DNA of 64,000 nucleotides, from contig BMPS01000010.1 in the NCBI GenBank assembly GCA_014647715.1, positions 1 through 64,000 of the forward strand. The letters run 5' to 3'. This DNA is from Streptomyces cinereus. Lineage in GTDB: Bacteria; Pseudomonadota; Gammaproteobacteria; Pseudomonadales; Moraxellaceae. Both the position numbers and the translations under genes were made by a program. Below, one piece after another: positions 18,397 through 27,711 of the stretch (the first letter of the stretch is position 1; each line of letters starts with the position of its first letter). The notes under the pieces were generated by a model, which made no database searches, was not told where the DNA came from, and was given only the letters and a program-made list of their open reading frames with translations.

Positions 18397-19449
18397 ATGA
18401 TAACAGCCGATAAACAAGACGTGATTTGCCTTATAGCACCTACTGCCAGCGGTAAAACAGCGTTGGCGTATGAACTCTACGAAACAGGCAAATATCGTCT
18501 TATTTCGGTAGATTCTGCCTTGATTTATCGGGATATGAATATCGGTACTGCCAAACCGACACGTGAAGAATTGGCAAAGTATCCGCATGCGCTTGTTGAC
18601 ATCATCAGTCCTGAGCAAAGCTACAGCGTTGCCCAGTTTGTAAGCGATGTGGACTATCATATCAATCTTGCTCATCAGCAAAATAAAACACCTGTGCTGG
18701 TGGGTGGAACGATGATGTACTATATGGCACTGATTCAAGGTATCAATGATATCCCAGCAACCTTGGCAGAGACTCGCCAACAAGTCACCCAACTGATTGC
18801 CGAGCAGGGGATTGAACAGCTACATGCTTATTTAACCCAGGTAGATCCTATCCTTGCTAAGCAACTCAAAACCACAGACACCCAAAGAATTGGCAGAGCG
18901 GTCGAAATCTATCTACAAACAGGTAAGCCATTAAGTGCTTGGCAGAATCAGCCCGCTAGTGCGTTAGCCGACAATCCACATCAGCATTGGCAGATTTTAG
19001 CTGTGATGCCAGATCGTGATTGGTTACACAAGCGCATCGCACTTCGGCTAGATATCATGTGGCAACAAGGCTTTTTGCAGGAAGTGATTGCCCTGCGACA
19101 ACAGTATCACCTCACGGCTGATCTGCCATCCATGCGCTGTGTTGGCTATCGGCAAGCTTGGGATTTTTTAGAAAAAATACAAAATACAACATTGTTTACA
19201 TATGATAATAATGAAGAAAATTTTCATGATGATGTGGCGCGTTTTTTACTAAACACGCACAGCTCCCCAATTCAAGATTATAGACAAACTATGCAAAATG
19301 AGGCATTATATGCTACAAGACAGTTAGCAAAACGCCAATATACATGGATGCGTAAGCTGGTTAGCACACAACAATTGGTTGAGCGTTTTGATATCAGACC
19401 CTTGGCAACTATTGATCAAGCAAGAAATTTGCTAATAAAAACAAGTTAA
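18397..19449 (+). CDS. miaA: tRNA dimethylallyltransferase MiaA
   Basis: MiaA transfers a dimethylallyl group to A37 of tRNAs reading UNN codons. The 350-residue protein shows the P-loop APTASGKTALA, the DSALIYRDMNIGTAKP motif, the LVGGTMMYYMAL segment and a C-terminal RQLAKRQYTWMRKL tRNA-binding helix. Around residues 265-300 there is a short family-atypical insertion rich in Asn and Glu. It lies 27 bases after mutL and 148 bases before hfq, the conserved mutL-miaA-hfq order. Confidence 0.93.
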   Translation: MITADKQDVICLIAPTASGKTALAYELYETGKYRLISVDSALIYRDMNIGTAKPTREELAKYPHALVDIISPEQSYSVAQFVSDVDYHINLAHQQNKTPVLVGGTMMYYMALIQGINDIPATLAETRQQVTQLIAEQGIEQLHAYLTQVDPILAKQLKTTDTQRIGRAVEIYLQTGKPLSAWQNQPASALADNPHQHWQILAVMPDRDWLHKRIALRLDIMWQQGFLQEVIALRQQYHLTADLPSMRCVGYRQAWDFLEKIQNTTLFTYDNNEENFHDDVARFLLNTHSSPIQDYRQTMQNEALYATRQLAKRQYTWMRKLVSTQQLVERFDIRPLATIDQARNLLIKTS

Positions 19450-19597
19450 CAGCAGTGACATGCTTGGGTGATACTATTTGAGTGCTTATCTAATATGGTG
19501 ATTCGACAATCCATATTAAGCTAATAAGGTATAATTAAAAATTCGTTTAAAAATATAATAATTTAACCAACTTTCTGTTTATTTCTGGGAGAAACCT

Positions 19598-20140
19598 ATG
19601 TCAAAAGGTCAAACACTACAAGACCCTTTCTTAAACTCTTTACGTAAAGACCGTATTCCAGTGTCTATTTTTTTAGTCAATGGCATCAAACTTCAAGGTC
19701 AAATCGAATCTTTCGATCAATATGTGGTATTACTCAAAAACACCGTCAGTCAAATGGTGTATAAACACGCCATTTCTACGGTAGTACCTGCCCGTAATCC
19801 CCGTTCAGCCACGCCCATGCCAGGGGCAAGTGGATACGGCCAATCTAGCCAACTGGGCTTTGGTCAAACAGGCGGTTTTGAACCACAGGGCTATGGCGCA
19901 AATCGCACAGGGTTTGCTAATCGTGGGGGCTTTGGTGACCGCGGCTTTGATGGCGGTTATGACAATGACCCACGTGGCTATTCGCACGAGCGTACAGGGT
20001 TTGCCCAAGCACCGTATGATCGCAGTGGTTTTACCGACCGTGGTTTTGATAGCGGCTATGACACTATGAATTTTGAGCCTGCCAAAGATGATACTAATTT
20101 TGACGATGATGCCAACGGCAATGGCGAAGACAAGTTTTAA
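19598..20140 (+). CDS. hfq: RNA chaperone Hfq with long glycine-rich tail
   Basis: Hfq is a hexameric Sm-like protein that promotes pairing of small RNAs with mRNAs. Residues 1-70 form the conserved core: [33 protein letters not shown] and the Sm2 motif YKHAIS. The remaining 110 residues are a Gly/Asp/Arg/Phe-rich tail with a duplicated pattern: [18 protein letters not shown] is echoed by [12 protein letters not shown]. Moraxella and Acinetobacter Hfq proteins are known for long glycine-rich C-termini; E. coli Hfq is 102 residues. A GGGAGAAA ribosome site precedes the ATG. hflX, often next, is missing, and a terminator follows. Confidence 0.95.
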   Translation: MSKGQTLQDPFLNSLRKDRIPVSIFLVNGIKLQGQIESFDQYVVLLKNTVSQMVYKHAISTVVPARNPRSATPMPGASGYGQSSQLGFGQTGGFEPQGYGANRTGFANRGGFGDRGFDGGYDNDPRGYSHERTGFAQAPYDRSGFTDRGFDSGYDTMNFEPAKDDTNFDDDANGNGEDKF

Positions 20141-20165
20141 TTTTAAATCCAACATCTTATATGAC

Positions 20166-20197
20166 GTGGCGAACCCTATCAGTGTTCGCCATTTTTT
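20166..20197 (+). terminator. Rho-independent terminator after hfq
   Basis: A TGGCGAAC/GTTCGCCA stem with a ten-base loop is followed by six T residues, 25 bases after the hfq stop. Confidence 0.88.
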
Positions 20198-20438
20198 ATA
20201 GCTTTTATGACTTGTCTTTTATAGTTTATTTGGAACTGATTTAGCAATGCCTAGATTGTTAATATAAACTCGATGAAATGTTGTCAAAATATGTATTTTC
20301 GGACTTATCCCGTGAATATTGGCTTAAATTGCGCTATGATACAGTTTGAAAAAGTTTAAATTTTAGCTTTTAAGGTTGCTGATGGCTGAGCGATTAAGCG
20401 CACAAAAAGTGATTTTGAAAAATTAGTGAGGAATTATC

Positions 20439-21407
20439 TTGGATGCATCGGTTGATTATTTAAAGCATGCCAAAGACGCTATCAAAACGGAACAACATGC
20501 TTTAGATTTGCTGATTGAACAGCTAGATGAACGATTTGTGACTGCTTGTCATTTGATCGAAAACTGTCAGGGGCGTGTGGTGGTGACAGGCATGGGTAAG
20601 TCAGGGCTCATTGGTCGCAAAATTGCGGCGACTTTTGCCTCAACGGGAACGCCGTCTTTTTTTATGCATCCTGGTGAAGCGGGTCATGGCGACTTAGGCA
20701 TGTTGGTCAAAGGCGATGTGTTAATCGCCATCTCAAACTCAGGTGAGTCAGATGAAATCCGCACGTTACTGCCTGTGGTAAAAAAACTGGGCATTCCGCT
20801 CATTAGTATCAGCCGCGACAAACGCGGTATTTTGCCAAGATCTGCCGATGTGGCTTTGACTTTAGGGGCGTCTGAAGAAGCTTGTCCCCTTGGATTGGCA
20901 CCGACATCAAGTACCACAGCTACTTTGGCGCTAGGAGATGCGTTAGCGGTGGCGTTGGTGCATAGTAAGCACTTTACCTCAGAAGATTTTGCTTTATCGC
21001 ACCCTGCGGGGGCATTGGGTCGCAAATTATTAACCCAAGTGAAGCACTTGATGCATGTAAATAACCTGCCAACCATTGACGAGCATTCGACGCTTAACGA
21101 AGCCTTGTTTAGTATGACGGGTGGCAGACTGGGGATGACGGTAATTACCAATGCAAACAATCAAGTCGTGGGTGTATTCACCGATGGCGACTTGCGCCGT
21201 GGCTTAGCGCGCCAGTTGGGACTTGATACGCCGATTAGTCAGGTGATGTCAACCAATCCAAAGTCCGTCAATCCTGATATGCGTGCGTCTGATGCGCTGA
21301 CATTAATGAATGAACAAAAGATAAATCAGCTATTAATCATTAATGATGATAAGACTTTAGCGGGTATTTTGACCTTGCATGAGCTACTGCATGCGGGTGT
21401 GAATTAA
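20439..21407 (+). CDS. kdsD: Arabinose-5-phosphate isomerase KdsD
   Basis: The enzyme interconverts ribulose-5-phosphate and arabinose-5-phosphate, the first committed step to Kdo for LPS. The 322-residue protein has a sugar-isomerase (SIS) domain (about 35-170, with VTGMGKSGLIGRKIAATFASTGT and ISNSGESDEI) and a pair of CBS domains (about 205-320). The best start is a TTG preceded by GAGGA at seven bases, because the next in-frame ATG lies inside the SIS domain. It heads the kdsD-kdsC-lptC-lptA-lptB cluster. Confidence 0.92.
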   Translation: MDASVDYLKHAKDAIKTEQHALDLLIEQLDERFVTACHLIENCQGRVVVTGMGKSGLIGRKIAATFASTGTPSFFMHPGEAGHGDLGMLVKGDVLIAISNSGESDEIRTLLPVVKKLGIPLISISRDKRGILPRSADVALTLGASEEACPLGLAPTSSTTATLALGDALAVALVHSKHFTSEDFALSHPAGALGRKLLTQVKHLMHVNNLPTIDEHSTLNEALFSMTGGRLGMTVITNANNQVVGVFTDGDLRRGLARQLGLDTPISQVMSTNPKSVNPDMRASDALTLMNEQKINQLLIINDDKTLAGILTLHELLHAGVN

Positions 21408-21449
21408 TAGGCTTAAAATAACTAGGCTTACAATAATAAGGATAAGGTC

Positions 21450-21974
21450 ATGCAAAGTCTGCTCACTAAAGCAAAAAACGTTAAACTATTGGTCATGGAT
21501 GTGGATGGTGTGTTGTCCGATGGAAAAATTATCTATGATGCCAACAGTGTTGAAACCAAAGGCTTTAATGTTCAAGATGGCTTTGGTATTCAACGTATTC
21601 ACCAAGCAGGGATTCAAACTGCCATTATAACGGGTCGTACTAGTGACATTGTCACGCATCGCGCCAAAGAATTAAAAATTACCCATCTCGTGCAAGGGCG
21701 GGAAGACAAATTGACAGCGCTCAATGAATTGTTAGCTAATATTGGTATCTCGCTAGCAGAATGTGCTTATATCGGTGATGATTGGCCAGATATCAAAGCC
21801 TTACAATCCGTCGGATTTGCTGTAGCCGTGGCAAATGCCAATAGTGAGGTCATCAAGCGGGTCGATATGGTTACCACGCGCTCAGGCGGAGAAGGGGCAG
21901 TTCGTGAGTTATGTGATTTGATTTTAAAAGCAACGGGTCATTACGAGGATATTTTGGCCAGTTATGTGATTTAG
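21450..21974 (+). CDS. kdsC: 3-deoxy-D-manno-octulosonate 8-phosphate phosphatase KdsC
   Basis: KdsC removes the phosphate from Kdo-8-phosphate. The 174-residue HAD-type phosphatase has the nucleophile motif MDVDGVLSDGK, a threonine in IITGRTS (motif II), and the acidic motif YIGDDWPD (motif IV). It lacks a cap domain, as is usual for tetrameric C0-type KdsC. It is 42 bases downstream of kdsD and separated from lptC by a repetitive AT-rich spacer of about 160 bases. Confidence 0.93.
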   Translation: MQSLLTKAKNVKLLVMDVDGVLSDGKIIYDANSVETKGFNVQDGFGIQRIHQAGIQTAIITGRTSDIVTHRAKELKITHLVQGREDKLTALNELLANIGISLAECAYIGDDWPDIKALQSVGFAVAVANANSEVIKRVDMVTTRSGGEGAVRELCDLILKATGHYEDILASYVI

Positions 21975-21989
21975 GTCATATAACTTGGT

Positions 21990-22073
21990 TTAAGGGATTT
22001 ATGCTAAGGGATTTGTTCTAAGTGATTTTTTTTGAAAGTGGTTTAGTTTAAGTGATTTATTTTAAGTGATTTG
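21990..22073 (+). repeat. Degenerate direct repeats TAAGTGATTT between kdsC and lptC
   Basis: Five to six imperfect copies of a unit like TAAG(T/G)GATTT occur at 13-17-base spacing (at 21991, 22005, 22019, 22035, 22049 and 22064, approximately). The stretch has no ORF. It may be a decayed short tandem duplication; a regulatory role is not evident. Confidence 0.5.
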
Positions 22074-22136
22074 CGTATGCGGCTTAGTGTTAACGTCCCT
22101 TTTTATCAAATTTTTTGGCAATGTTAGGTGGCAATC

Positions 22137-22709
22137 GTGTCAACAAAAACGCTATTTATTTTAGGCTTATTGTTTATTATCGTATCGGCCTATTTTTATG
22201 CGCAAAACGACGCTCGCTTGACCCAAGTGTCACTCAAACCGACCGATATTGATTACCAAGCAGAGCAAATCAAAGCGCTACAAACGACCGAAACAGGTAG
22301 TGTTGGCTATCAGTTAACAGCGGCGCAGGTGACCCATTACCAAAATGCTAATACCGCCGTGATGTCCAAGCCGCAGATTGTTATCCGTCCAAAAAATGAG
22401 CGTGAAGTAACCTTGGTGGCAGACCAAGCGCAATTGGATGAAAATAAGCAGATTGCTAAACTGATAGGTAATGTGACCTTAACCAGCGTTCCGTTGCTCA
22501 CCCAAAATAGTAGTATGTCGAATTTGCCGGTTAAAATGATAGGTAACAACTTTGTCGGTGATTTGGTCAATAATACAGTAATGACTAATGAACCGCTTAC
22601 CTTTATCCATGGGAATAATCGGTTTGATGCCAAACAATTTAGTGGTGACTTGGCAACGGGTGATTACGGTTTTGGACAAGTGAGTGTGACGATTGAACCT
22701 GCACAGTAG
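22137..22709 (+). CDS. lptC: LPS export system protein LptC
   Basis: LptC is the bitopic inner-membrane protein that passes LPS from LptBFG to LptA. The protein has one N-terminal membrane helix (LFILGLLFIIVSAYFYA) followed by a beta-jellyroll periplasmic domain with repeating strands. The GTG at 22137 is chosen because AGGTGG lies five bases upstream; a GTG three codons earlier has no ribosome site. No ATG starts this frame before the helix. Placement between kdsC and lptA is diagnostic. Sequence conservation in this family is low. Confidence 0.85.
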   Translation: MSTKTLFILGLLFIIVSAYFYAQNDARLTQVSLKPTDIDYQAEQIKALQTTETGSVGYQLTAAQVTHYQNANTAVMSKPQIVIRPKNEREVTLVADQAQLDENKQIAKLIGNVTLTSVPLLTQNSSMSNLPVKMIGNNFVGDLVNNTVMTNEPLTFIHGNNRFDAKQFSGDLATGDYGFGQVSVTIEPAQ

Positions 22710-22856
22710 CTAACCCTAGCCTTTAGTACAGCAGCTACTGTGACAGCAAACCAGTTGCGATGTTGACGGGATTTAAGTGAGTATCAAAAATCTTTAACTT
22801 CGGTGCTAATTTAAGCTATATTGTTGATTTTAAAATTTTTATATAAAAGGTTTAAC

Positions 22857-23396
22857 ATGATTGTGGTGAAGACTCGACAATTAATAATGGCTGGCGGTGT
22901 GTCAGTTGCTGGCATCCTTGCGGCATCGAACGTGGCAAACGCCTTGCCATCAGACGCCAATGAGCCGATTCGGTTGTTGGCAGACAAAGCGACGTACAGT
23001 GAGCGTTCTGGGGTGACAACCTATACAGGCAACGTCACCATTACCCAAGGCACGCTCAAAATGACGGCGGATAATTTAACCGTCAATTTGACGCCAACCC
23101 GCGCCATCGAAAGCGCAGTCGCAACAGGGCGTCCTGCCACTATCCAACAAATTGTGTCACAAGAGAAGGGCTTGGCAAAAGGTCAGGCGAATCGAATTGA
23201 CTACAATGTCAAAACAGGGCTTGTCACCCTCACGGGTAATGCGCGTTTGACCCAAAATGGCGGTAGTTTTTCTGGGAATGTCATCCATTATAGTCTAAAA
23301 GTGGGTGATATTGAGGCAAAAGCAGGGAATAACCAACGTGTTGAGCTGGTGTTTCCGCCACAAGCGACCAACCGTGTGGGCGTTCGTAATCGCTAG
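22857..23396 (+). CDS. lptA: LPS transport periplasmic protein LptA
   Basis: LptA forms the periplasmic bridge that carries LPS to the outer membrane. The 179-residue precursor has a signal peptide (about residues 1-29, ending SNVANA) followed by an OstA-type jellyroll: IRLLADKATYSERSGVTTYTGNV and later repeats LVTLTGNARLTQNGG and FSGNVIHY. The ATG at 22857 has AAAAGG six bases upstream; the frame extends 12 codons further but without a ribosome site. It is followed 57 bases later by lptB. Confidence 0.9.
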   Translation: MIVVKTRQLIMAGGVSVAGILAASNVANALPSDANEPIRLLADKATYSERSGVTTYTGNVTITQGTLKMTADNLTVNLTPTRAIESAVATGRPATIQQIVSQEKGLAKGQANRIDYNVKTGLVTLTGNARLTQNGGSFSGNVIHYSLKVGDIEAKAGNNQRVELVFPPQATNRVGVRNR

Positions 23397-23453
23397 TATT
23401 TTTTAACTTGCTTTCGCTTTGTTCATTGCCATTGTTTAGTTCTAGGATTTATT

Positions 23454-24197
23454 ATGTCGCAACCGCAAACCAACCAGACTCTAATCATGCAGCACCTTGC
23501 CAAACGCTATGGCAAGCGTTGGGTGGTTAAAGACGTGTCTTTTTCCGTAGAACAAGGGCAAGTGGTTGGGTTACTCGGTCCAAATGGGGCGGGTAAGACT
23601 ACCAGCTTTTATATGGTCGTCGGTCTGGTCAATATGGACAAAGGGCAAATACAGCTCGGCAATCGGGATTTGTCGGCATTGTCCATGCACGAGCGCGCCG
23701 CAGCAGGCATTGGCTACTTACCGCAGGAAGCGTCAATTTTTCGCAAATTAACCGTTGAAGAAAATATTTTATCGATTTTGCAGACTCGCAAAGATTTGGA
23801 TAAAGCGGGGCAGCAGCAGCAACTTGAGCAGCTGATTGGGGAATTTAATTTGGGTCATGTGCGCCATTCATTAGGGATGAGCGTGTCTGGCGGTGAGCGC
23901 AGACGCTGTGAAATTGCGCGCAGCCTTGCCTCAAATCCCAAGTTTATTTTGCTTGACGAGCCTTTTGCGGGGGTTGACCCGATTTCAGTAGGCGATATCA
24001 AAGAGGTAATTATTAAGCTCAAACAGCGTGGCATCGGCGTGTTGATTACCGATCATAATGTGCGTGAAACTTTGGCTATCTGTGAACATGCCTATATTGT
24101 TAGTGAAGGACAAATTATTGCGGCAGGTACACCAGAGCATATCTTAGACAATGAGTTGGTACGTAAGGTCTACTTGGGTGAAAACTTCGTGGTCTAG
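23454..24197 (+). CDS. lptB: LPS export ABC transporter ATPase LptB
   Basis: LptB is the cytosolic ATPase that powers extraction of LPS by LptFG. The 247-residue protein has Walker [11 protein letters not shown]-loop [13 protein letters not shown], signature [16 protein letters not shown], Walker [14 protein letters not shown] and the switch histidine in [10 protein letters not shown]. Length is standard. In many gammaproteobacteria rpoN and hpf follow lptB; here a PACE-family efflux gene follows instead. Confidence 0.95.
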   Translation: MSQPQTNQTLIMQHLAKRYGKRWVVKDVSFSVEQGQVVGLLGPNGAGKTTSFYMVVGLVNMDKGQIQLGNRDLSALSMHERAAAGIGYLPQEASIFRKLTVEENILSILQTRKDLDKAGQQQQLEQLIGEFNLGHVRHSLGMSVSGGERRRCEIARSLASNPKFILLDEPFAGVDPISVGDIKEVIIKLKQRGIGVLITDHNVRETLAICEHAYIVSEGQIIAAGTPEHILDNELVRKVYLGENFVV

Positions 24198-24248
24198 CAA
24201 GCAGGGTTTAGTAAGATGGTTAAGTAAGATGGTTCAAGGCAAAACGTG

Positions 24249-24683
24249 ATGACCACCAAAGCACGCATCTGGCAAGCGATGTTATTTGAGACAATCGCCA
24301 TACTGCTATCATTAGGCTGGGTAAAATTACTCAGCTTTTTTGGCTTTACGGGTAGTGAATCACAGCATAACTCAAGTATATTGGCGCTGCTGATTGGCAT
24401 TTCACTTATCGCCATGATTTGGACATTTATTTATAACTTATTGTTTGATAAATTTTTTACCGGTGAAAAACTGGCTCGTCCGATATGGCTACGGGTACTG
24501 CATATAGTGGGGTTTGAAGGTGGCTTGTTGGGCTTTACCTTACCACTGGTCATGTGGGTGATGAATATTGGATTGTGGCAGGCGTTTATGCTCGATATTT
24601 CGTTGACCTTACTTATTTTAGTGTATGGGTTTATTTTTTACTGGATTTATGACCTAGTCGCCCATAAATATAGTGGCAAATAA
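24249..24683 (+). CDS. PACE-family multidrug efflux transporter
   Basis: The 144-residue protein is a tandem pair of the bacterial transmembrane pair domain, the architecture of AceI from Acinetobacter (chlorhexidine and other biocide efflux). Four membrane helices are visible (about 10-30, 42-63, 83-105, 112-135). The first helix contains the glutamate in AMLFETIA that corresponds to the essential proton-coupling glutamate of AceI, and the same position recurs in the second half (VGFEGGLLG). The ATG at 24249 is nine bases after AAGG; a GTG directly before it is possible. The native substrate is unknown. Confidence 0.85.
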   Translation: MTTKARIWQAMLFETIAILLSLGWVKLLSFFGFTGSESQHNSSILALLIGISLIAMIWTFIYNLLFDKFFTGEKLARPIWLRVLHIVGFEGGLLGFTLPLVMWVMNIGLWQAFMLDISLTLLILVYGFIFYWIYDLVAHKYSGK

Positions 24684-24854
24684 CAGCAATCTTGCGTGTC
24701 AAAACTTGTGTGTCAAACATAGCTCGCTATCCCTAACTTCATCGCATTAATTTCATTGCATAGTTTATCCCTCTCCCAACTACCAATACGCTTTAATTTT
24801 CTTTATTCTTTAGTTTTTCTTTATTTTTAAATTTTTCATTGCAAATTGGAATCT

Positions 24855-26252
24855 ATGGCAAAATCAAAATCATCCTACGTGTGCCAACAATGTGGCGCAA
24901 ACTTTGGTAAATGGTCGGGACAGTGTGCCGAATGTGGCGCCTGGAATAGCCTTGTCGAAGCGCCGACAGTCAGCATGCCACATCATAAACCTGTCGCCAA
25001 AAAAGCTAGTAACTACGCGGGCGAACAATCGAGCGTCATGCCGCTTAATGCCGTGCCTATGTCACTCGATACTAGGCTACCAACGGGTGTTGGTGAGTTT
25101 GATCGGGTGTTAGGCGGTGGCTTAGTAGCAGGTTCTGTGGTGCTGATTGGAGGTGATCCTGGTATTGGCAAATCCACAATCTTGCTACAGACGGCGATTC
25201 ACATGGCAGAAAATCAAAGTCTAGCAGGAAGTGCGCTTTACATCACGGGTGAAGAATCGTTGTCACAGGTGGCGATGCGCGCTAGTCGTTTGGGGCTACC
25301 CAATAACAACTTAAAAGTATTGGCAGAGACCAATGTTGAAATGATCTGCCAAGCCTTAACCCAAGAGCAACCAGCCGTCGCCATCATTGACTCCATTCAG
25401 ACTTTGTTTACCGAAGCCATCCAATCCGCACCAGGCGGAGTCAGTCAAATACGTGAGTCAGCAGCGATTCTGACGCGCTATGCCAAGCAAACAGGTACAG
25501 CGTTATTTTTGGTCGGGCATGTGACCAAAGAAGGGGCGCTGGCAGGCCCTCGCGTGCTAGAACATATGGTAGATGCGGTACTGTATTTTGAAGGGCAGTC
25601 GGACAGCCGTTTTCGAATGATTCGTGCGGTGAAAAATCGTTTTGGTGCGGTCAACGAGCTGGGCATTTTTGCCATGACGGATGCAGGGCTCAAAGAAGTG
25701 GCGAATCCATCGGCGATATTTTTAAGTCGCTATGATAAACCGATTGCAGGCTCAGTGGTCATGGTTAGCCGTGAAGGTACCAGACCGCTACTGGTTGAAG
25801 TACAAGCGCTGGTGGATGAATCGCAAGGACAACCTAGGCGCATGGCACTAGGTTTAGATTATCAGCGCTTAGCCATGTTGCTGGCAGTCATGCACCGTCA
25901 TGGCGGTATCCAAACCAATGGGCAAGATGTGTATGTCAATGTGGTAGGCGGGGTCAAGGTGCTTGAAACAGGCTCAGATTTAGCGGTTTTATTGGCCTGT
26001 GCGTCTAGTATCAAGGAAAAGCCTTTGCCTTATACCCTAGCAGTATTTGGTGAAGTGGGCTTGTCGGGTGAAATCAGACCTGTGCCCAATGGTCAAGAGC
26101 GACTAAAAGAAGCGGTGAAACATGGCTTTACCCATGCGATTGTACCCAAAGCCAATGCCCCCAAAACGCAATTAGAGCAATATCAAGGTCTCAAAATCAT
26201 TGCAGTTGAGCGACTAGATGATGCGATTGATAGCGCCTTTAATTATCTATAA
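24855..26252 (+). CDS. radA: DNA repair protein RadA
   Basis: RadA is a RecA-related, DnaB-like helicase involved in branch migration during recombination. The protein has an N-terminal C4 zinc finger (CQQCGANFGKWSGQCAEC), a Walker A GGDPGIGKST, the RadA-specific KNRFG motif and a C-terminal Lon-protease-like domain without the proteolytic serine-lysine dyad being obvious (YVNVVGGVKVLETGSDLA, FGEVGLSGEIRPV). The ATG at 24855 starts the family N-terminus MAKSKSSYVC; an in-frame TTG three codons upstream is unlikely. A terminator follows. Confidence 0.95.
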   Translation: MAKSKSSYVCQQCGANFGKWSGQCAECGAWNSLVEAPTVSMPHHKPVAKKASNYAGEQSSVMPLNAVPMSLDTRLPTGVGEFDRVLGGGLVAGSVVLIGGDPGIGKSTILLQTAIHMAENQSLAGSALYITGEESLSQVAMRASRLGLPNNNLKVLAETNVEMICQALTQEQPAVAIIDSIQTLFTEAIQSAPGGVSQIRESAAILTRYAKQTGTALFLVGHVTKEGALAGPRVLEHMVDAVLYFEGQSDSRFRMIRAVKNRFGAVNELGIFAMTDAGLKEVANPSAIFLSRYDKPIAGSVVMVSREGTRPLLVEVQALVDESQGQPRRMALGLDYQRLAMLLAVMHRHGGIQTNGQDVYVNVVGGVKVLETGSDLAVLLACASSIKEKPLPYTLAVFGEVGLSGEIRPVPNGQERLKEAVKHGFTHAIVPKANAPKTQLEQYQGLKIIAVERLDDAIDSAFNYL

Positions 26253-26282
26253 ATAAAGGAATCATCTATAAATAAAAGGTAT

Positions 26283-26316
26283 AAAAAAAGCTGAAAAGTA
26301 ACATTTCAGCTTTTTT
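26283..26316 (+). terminator. Rho-independent terminator after radA
   Basis: An AAAAGCTGAAA/TTTCAGCTTTT stem with a seven-base loop and T run. A-rich on the other side, so it may act for the convergent unknown gene as well. Confidence 0.88.
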
Positions 26317-26329
26317 ATGATTCACTTGT

Positions 26330-26662
26330 TTATTCTGCATCTGCGGCAAAATTAAAGTATTTGGATTGACTGCCAATGATTTTTTCAACCGCTTCAATCA
26401 CTTCATCCACCACATCATCATATACCCCATAGTGAAGTTCATTGCGAAACGAGGTAAACGGGCTTTTGCGTAGACCTGAACGCACTTCGGTGATACCACT
26501 TTTATGGTAAATAAAATCAACTTTACCATTGGTATTTAATACACAGCTTAATCGTCCATCTTTTACCATCATATCCACGCGCTCGGGCATAAAGATGTAT
26601 TCATTGACATTTAACGTTTTGTCTTCGACAGCTTTCGTAACAAGTGATTTTAAATCAAACAT
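26330..26662 (-). CDS. Hypothetical protein, 110 aa
   Basis: I do not recognise this protein. It is a small soluble mixed alpha/beta sequence: an N-terminal helix (FDLKSLVTKAVEDK), alternating strands with ERVDMMVKDGRLSCVLN and KVDFIYHKSG, a basic loop (RSGLRKSPFTSFRNE) and a C-terminal helix (DDVVDEVIEAVEKI). There is no signal peptide or membrane segment. GAGG lies five bases before the ATG, which supports translation. It is alone on the minus strand between radA and the ABC transporter genes. Confidence 0.7.
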   Translation of the reverse strand: MFDLKSLVTKAVEDKTLNVNEYIFMPERVDMMVKDGRLSCVLNTNGKVDFIYHKSGITEVRSGLRKSPFTSFRNELHYGVYDDVVDEVIEAVEKIIGSQSKYFNFAADAE

Positions 26663-26843
26663 AATGACCTCAAAGTATAGTGTTTTTTATAATTGAAATT
26701 GAGAAAAATAGCAGTATTGTCATTGCTTGCTTATCCAGTGTTATTATGAACAATTAATCTATCACTGTGTGTAAAAAAATGGATAACTTATGTTATCCAT
26801 CTTCATCTTGTTAAGCGCTAGGGTTTATTTGAGCAAAGTTAAA

Positions 26844-27638
26844 TTAGCTTAAAATTAAGCTGTCATCTTCTACCACTTCGCCGCGGGTGCGTTCAAACAT
26901 ATTGAGTAAATCATGAACAGTCATGCCTTTGCGTTCATCGCCTGATACGTCTAATACCACTTGACCTTGGTGTAGCATGACGGTGCGCGTGCCGTGATTG
27001 AGCGCTTGTTGCATGGAGTGAGTGACCATCATGGTGGTGAGATTGTTTTCTTGGACGATTTTATCGGTCAGTTCCAAGACGAAAGCGGCGGTTTTTGGGT
27101 CAAGGGCAGCCGTGTGTTCATCGAGTAGTAAAATTTTTGACGGCTGTAGGGACGCCATTAATAGGCTAACCGCTTGGCGTTGCCCGCCTGATAATAAACC
27201 CATCCGGTCAGTGAGTCGATTCTCTAACCCTAATTTTAAAATCGCCAGTTTTTCACGGAAAATTTCACGGTTTTTGTGATTCAATGCGCCTCTTAAAAAA
27301 CGTGATTCGCCACGCTTGTAAGCCAGAGCCATGTTTTCTTCAATGGTTAAGGCTTCACAAGTACCTGCCATTGGGTCTTGGAAAACGCGTGCTACCCAGT
27401 GTGCGCGCTGATGGGCAGATTTTTTGGTCACGTCAATATTGTTTAGGGTAATTTTACCGCTATCGACCCGAATAGTGCCAGCGACGGCATTTAAAAACGT
27501 CGACTTACCTGCGCCGTTGGTACCAATGACCGTGACAAATTCACCCGCCTCAATACGTAGGCTGATACCACGTAAGGCAGGGTTTTCAATGGGCGTACCA
27601 GGATTGAAGGTCAATCGTAGGTTGTCTGCGTTCATCAT
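26844..27638 (-). CDS. ABC transporter ATP-binding protein (TrpZ-like)
   Basis: This is the ATPase of an importer whose receptor belongs to the ABC_sub_bind (TrpX-like) family. It has Walker A GTNGAGKST, the signature LLSGGQRQAVSLLMA, and a Walker B LLLDEHTAALDP in which His replaces the usual Pro, a feature of this subfamily as I recall. The switch region is MVTHSMQQAL. Length 264 residues. It is last in a minus-strand receptor-permease-ATPase operon. Substrate is not determinable; relatives in streptococci are linked to tryptophan, others are unassigned. Confidence 0.85.
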   Translation of the reverse strand: MMNADNLRLTFNPGTPIENPALRGISLRIEAGEFVTVIGTNGAGKSTFLNAVAGTIRVDSGKITLNNIDVTKKSAHQRAHWVARVFQDPMAGTCEALTIEENMALAYKRGESRFLRGALNHKNREIFREKLAILKLGLENRLTDRMGLLSGGQRQAVSLLMASLQPSKILLLDEHTAALDPKTAAFVLELTDKIVQENNLTTMMVTHSMQQALNHGTRTVMLHQGQVVLDVSGDERKGMTVHDLLNMFERTRGEVVEDDSLILS

Positions 27639-27711
27639 AAGGCATTGTCCTTTTACTTTTACTTTATAAGTTGTTAAGTGCCAAAGTTAAAATCAACTCT
27701 TTGATACCAAG

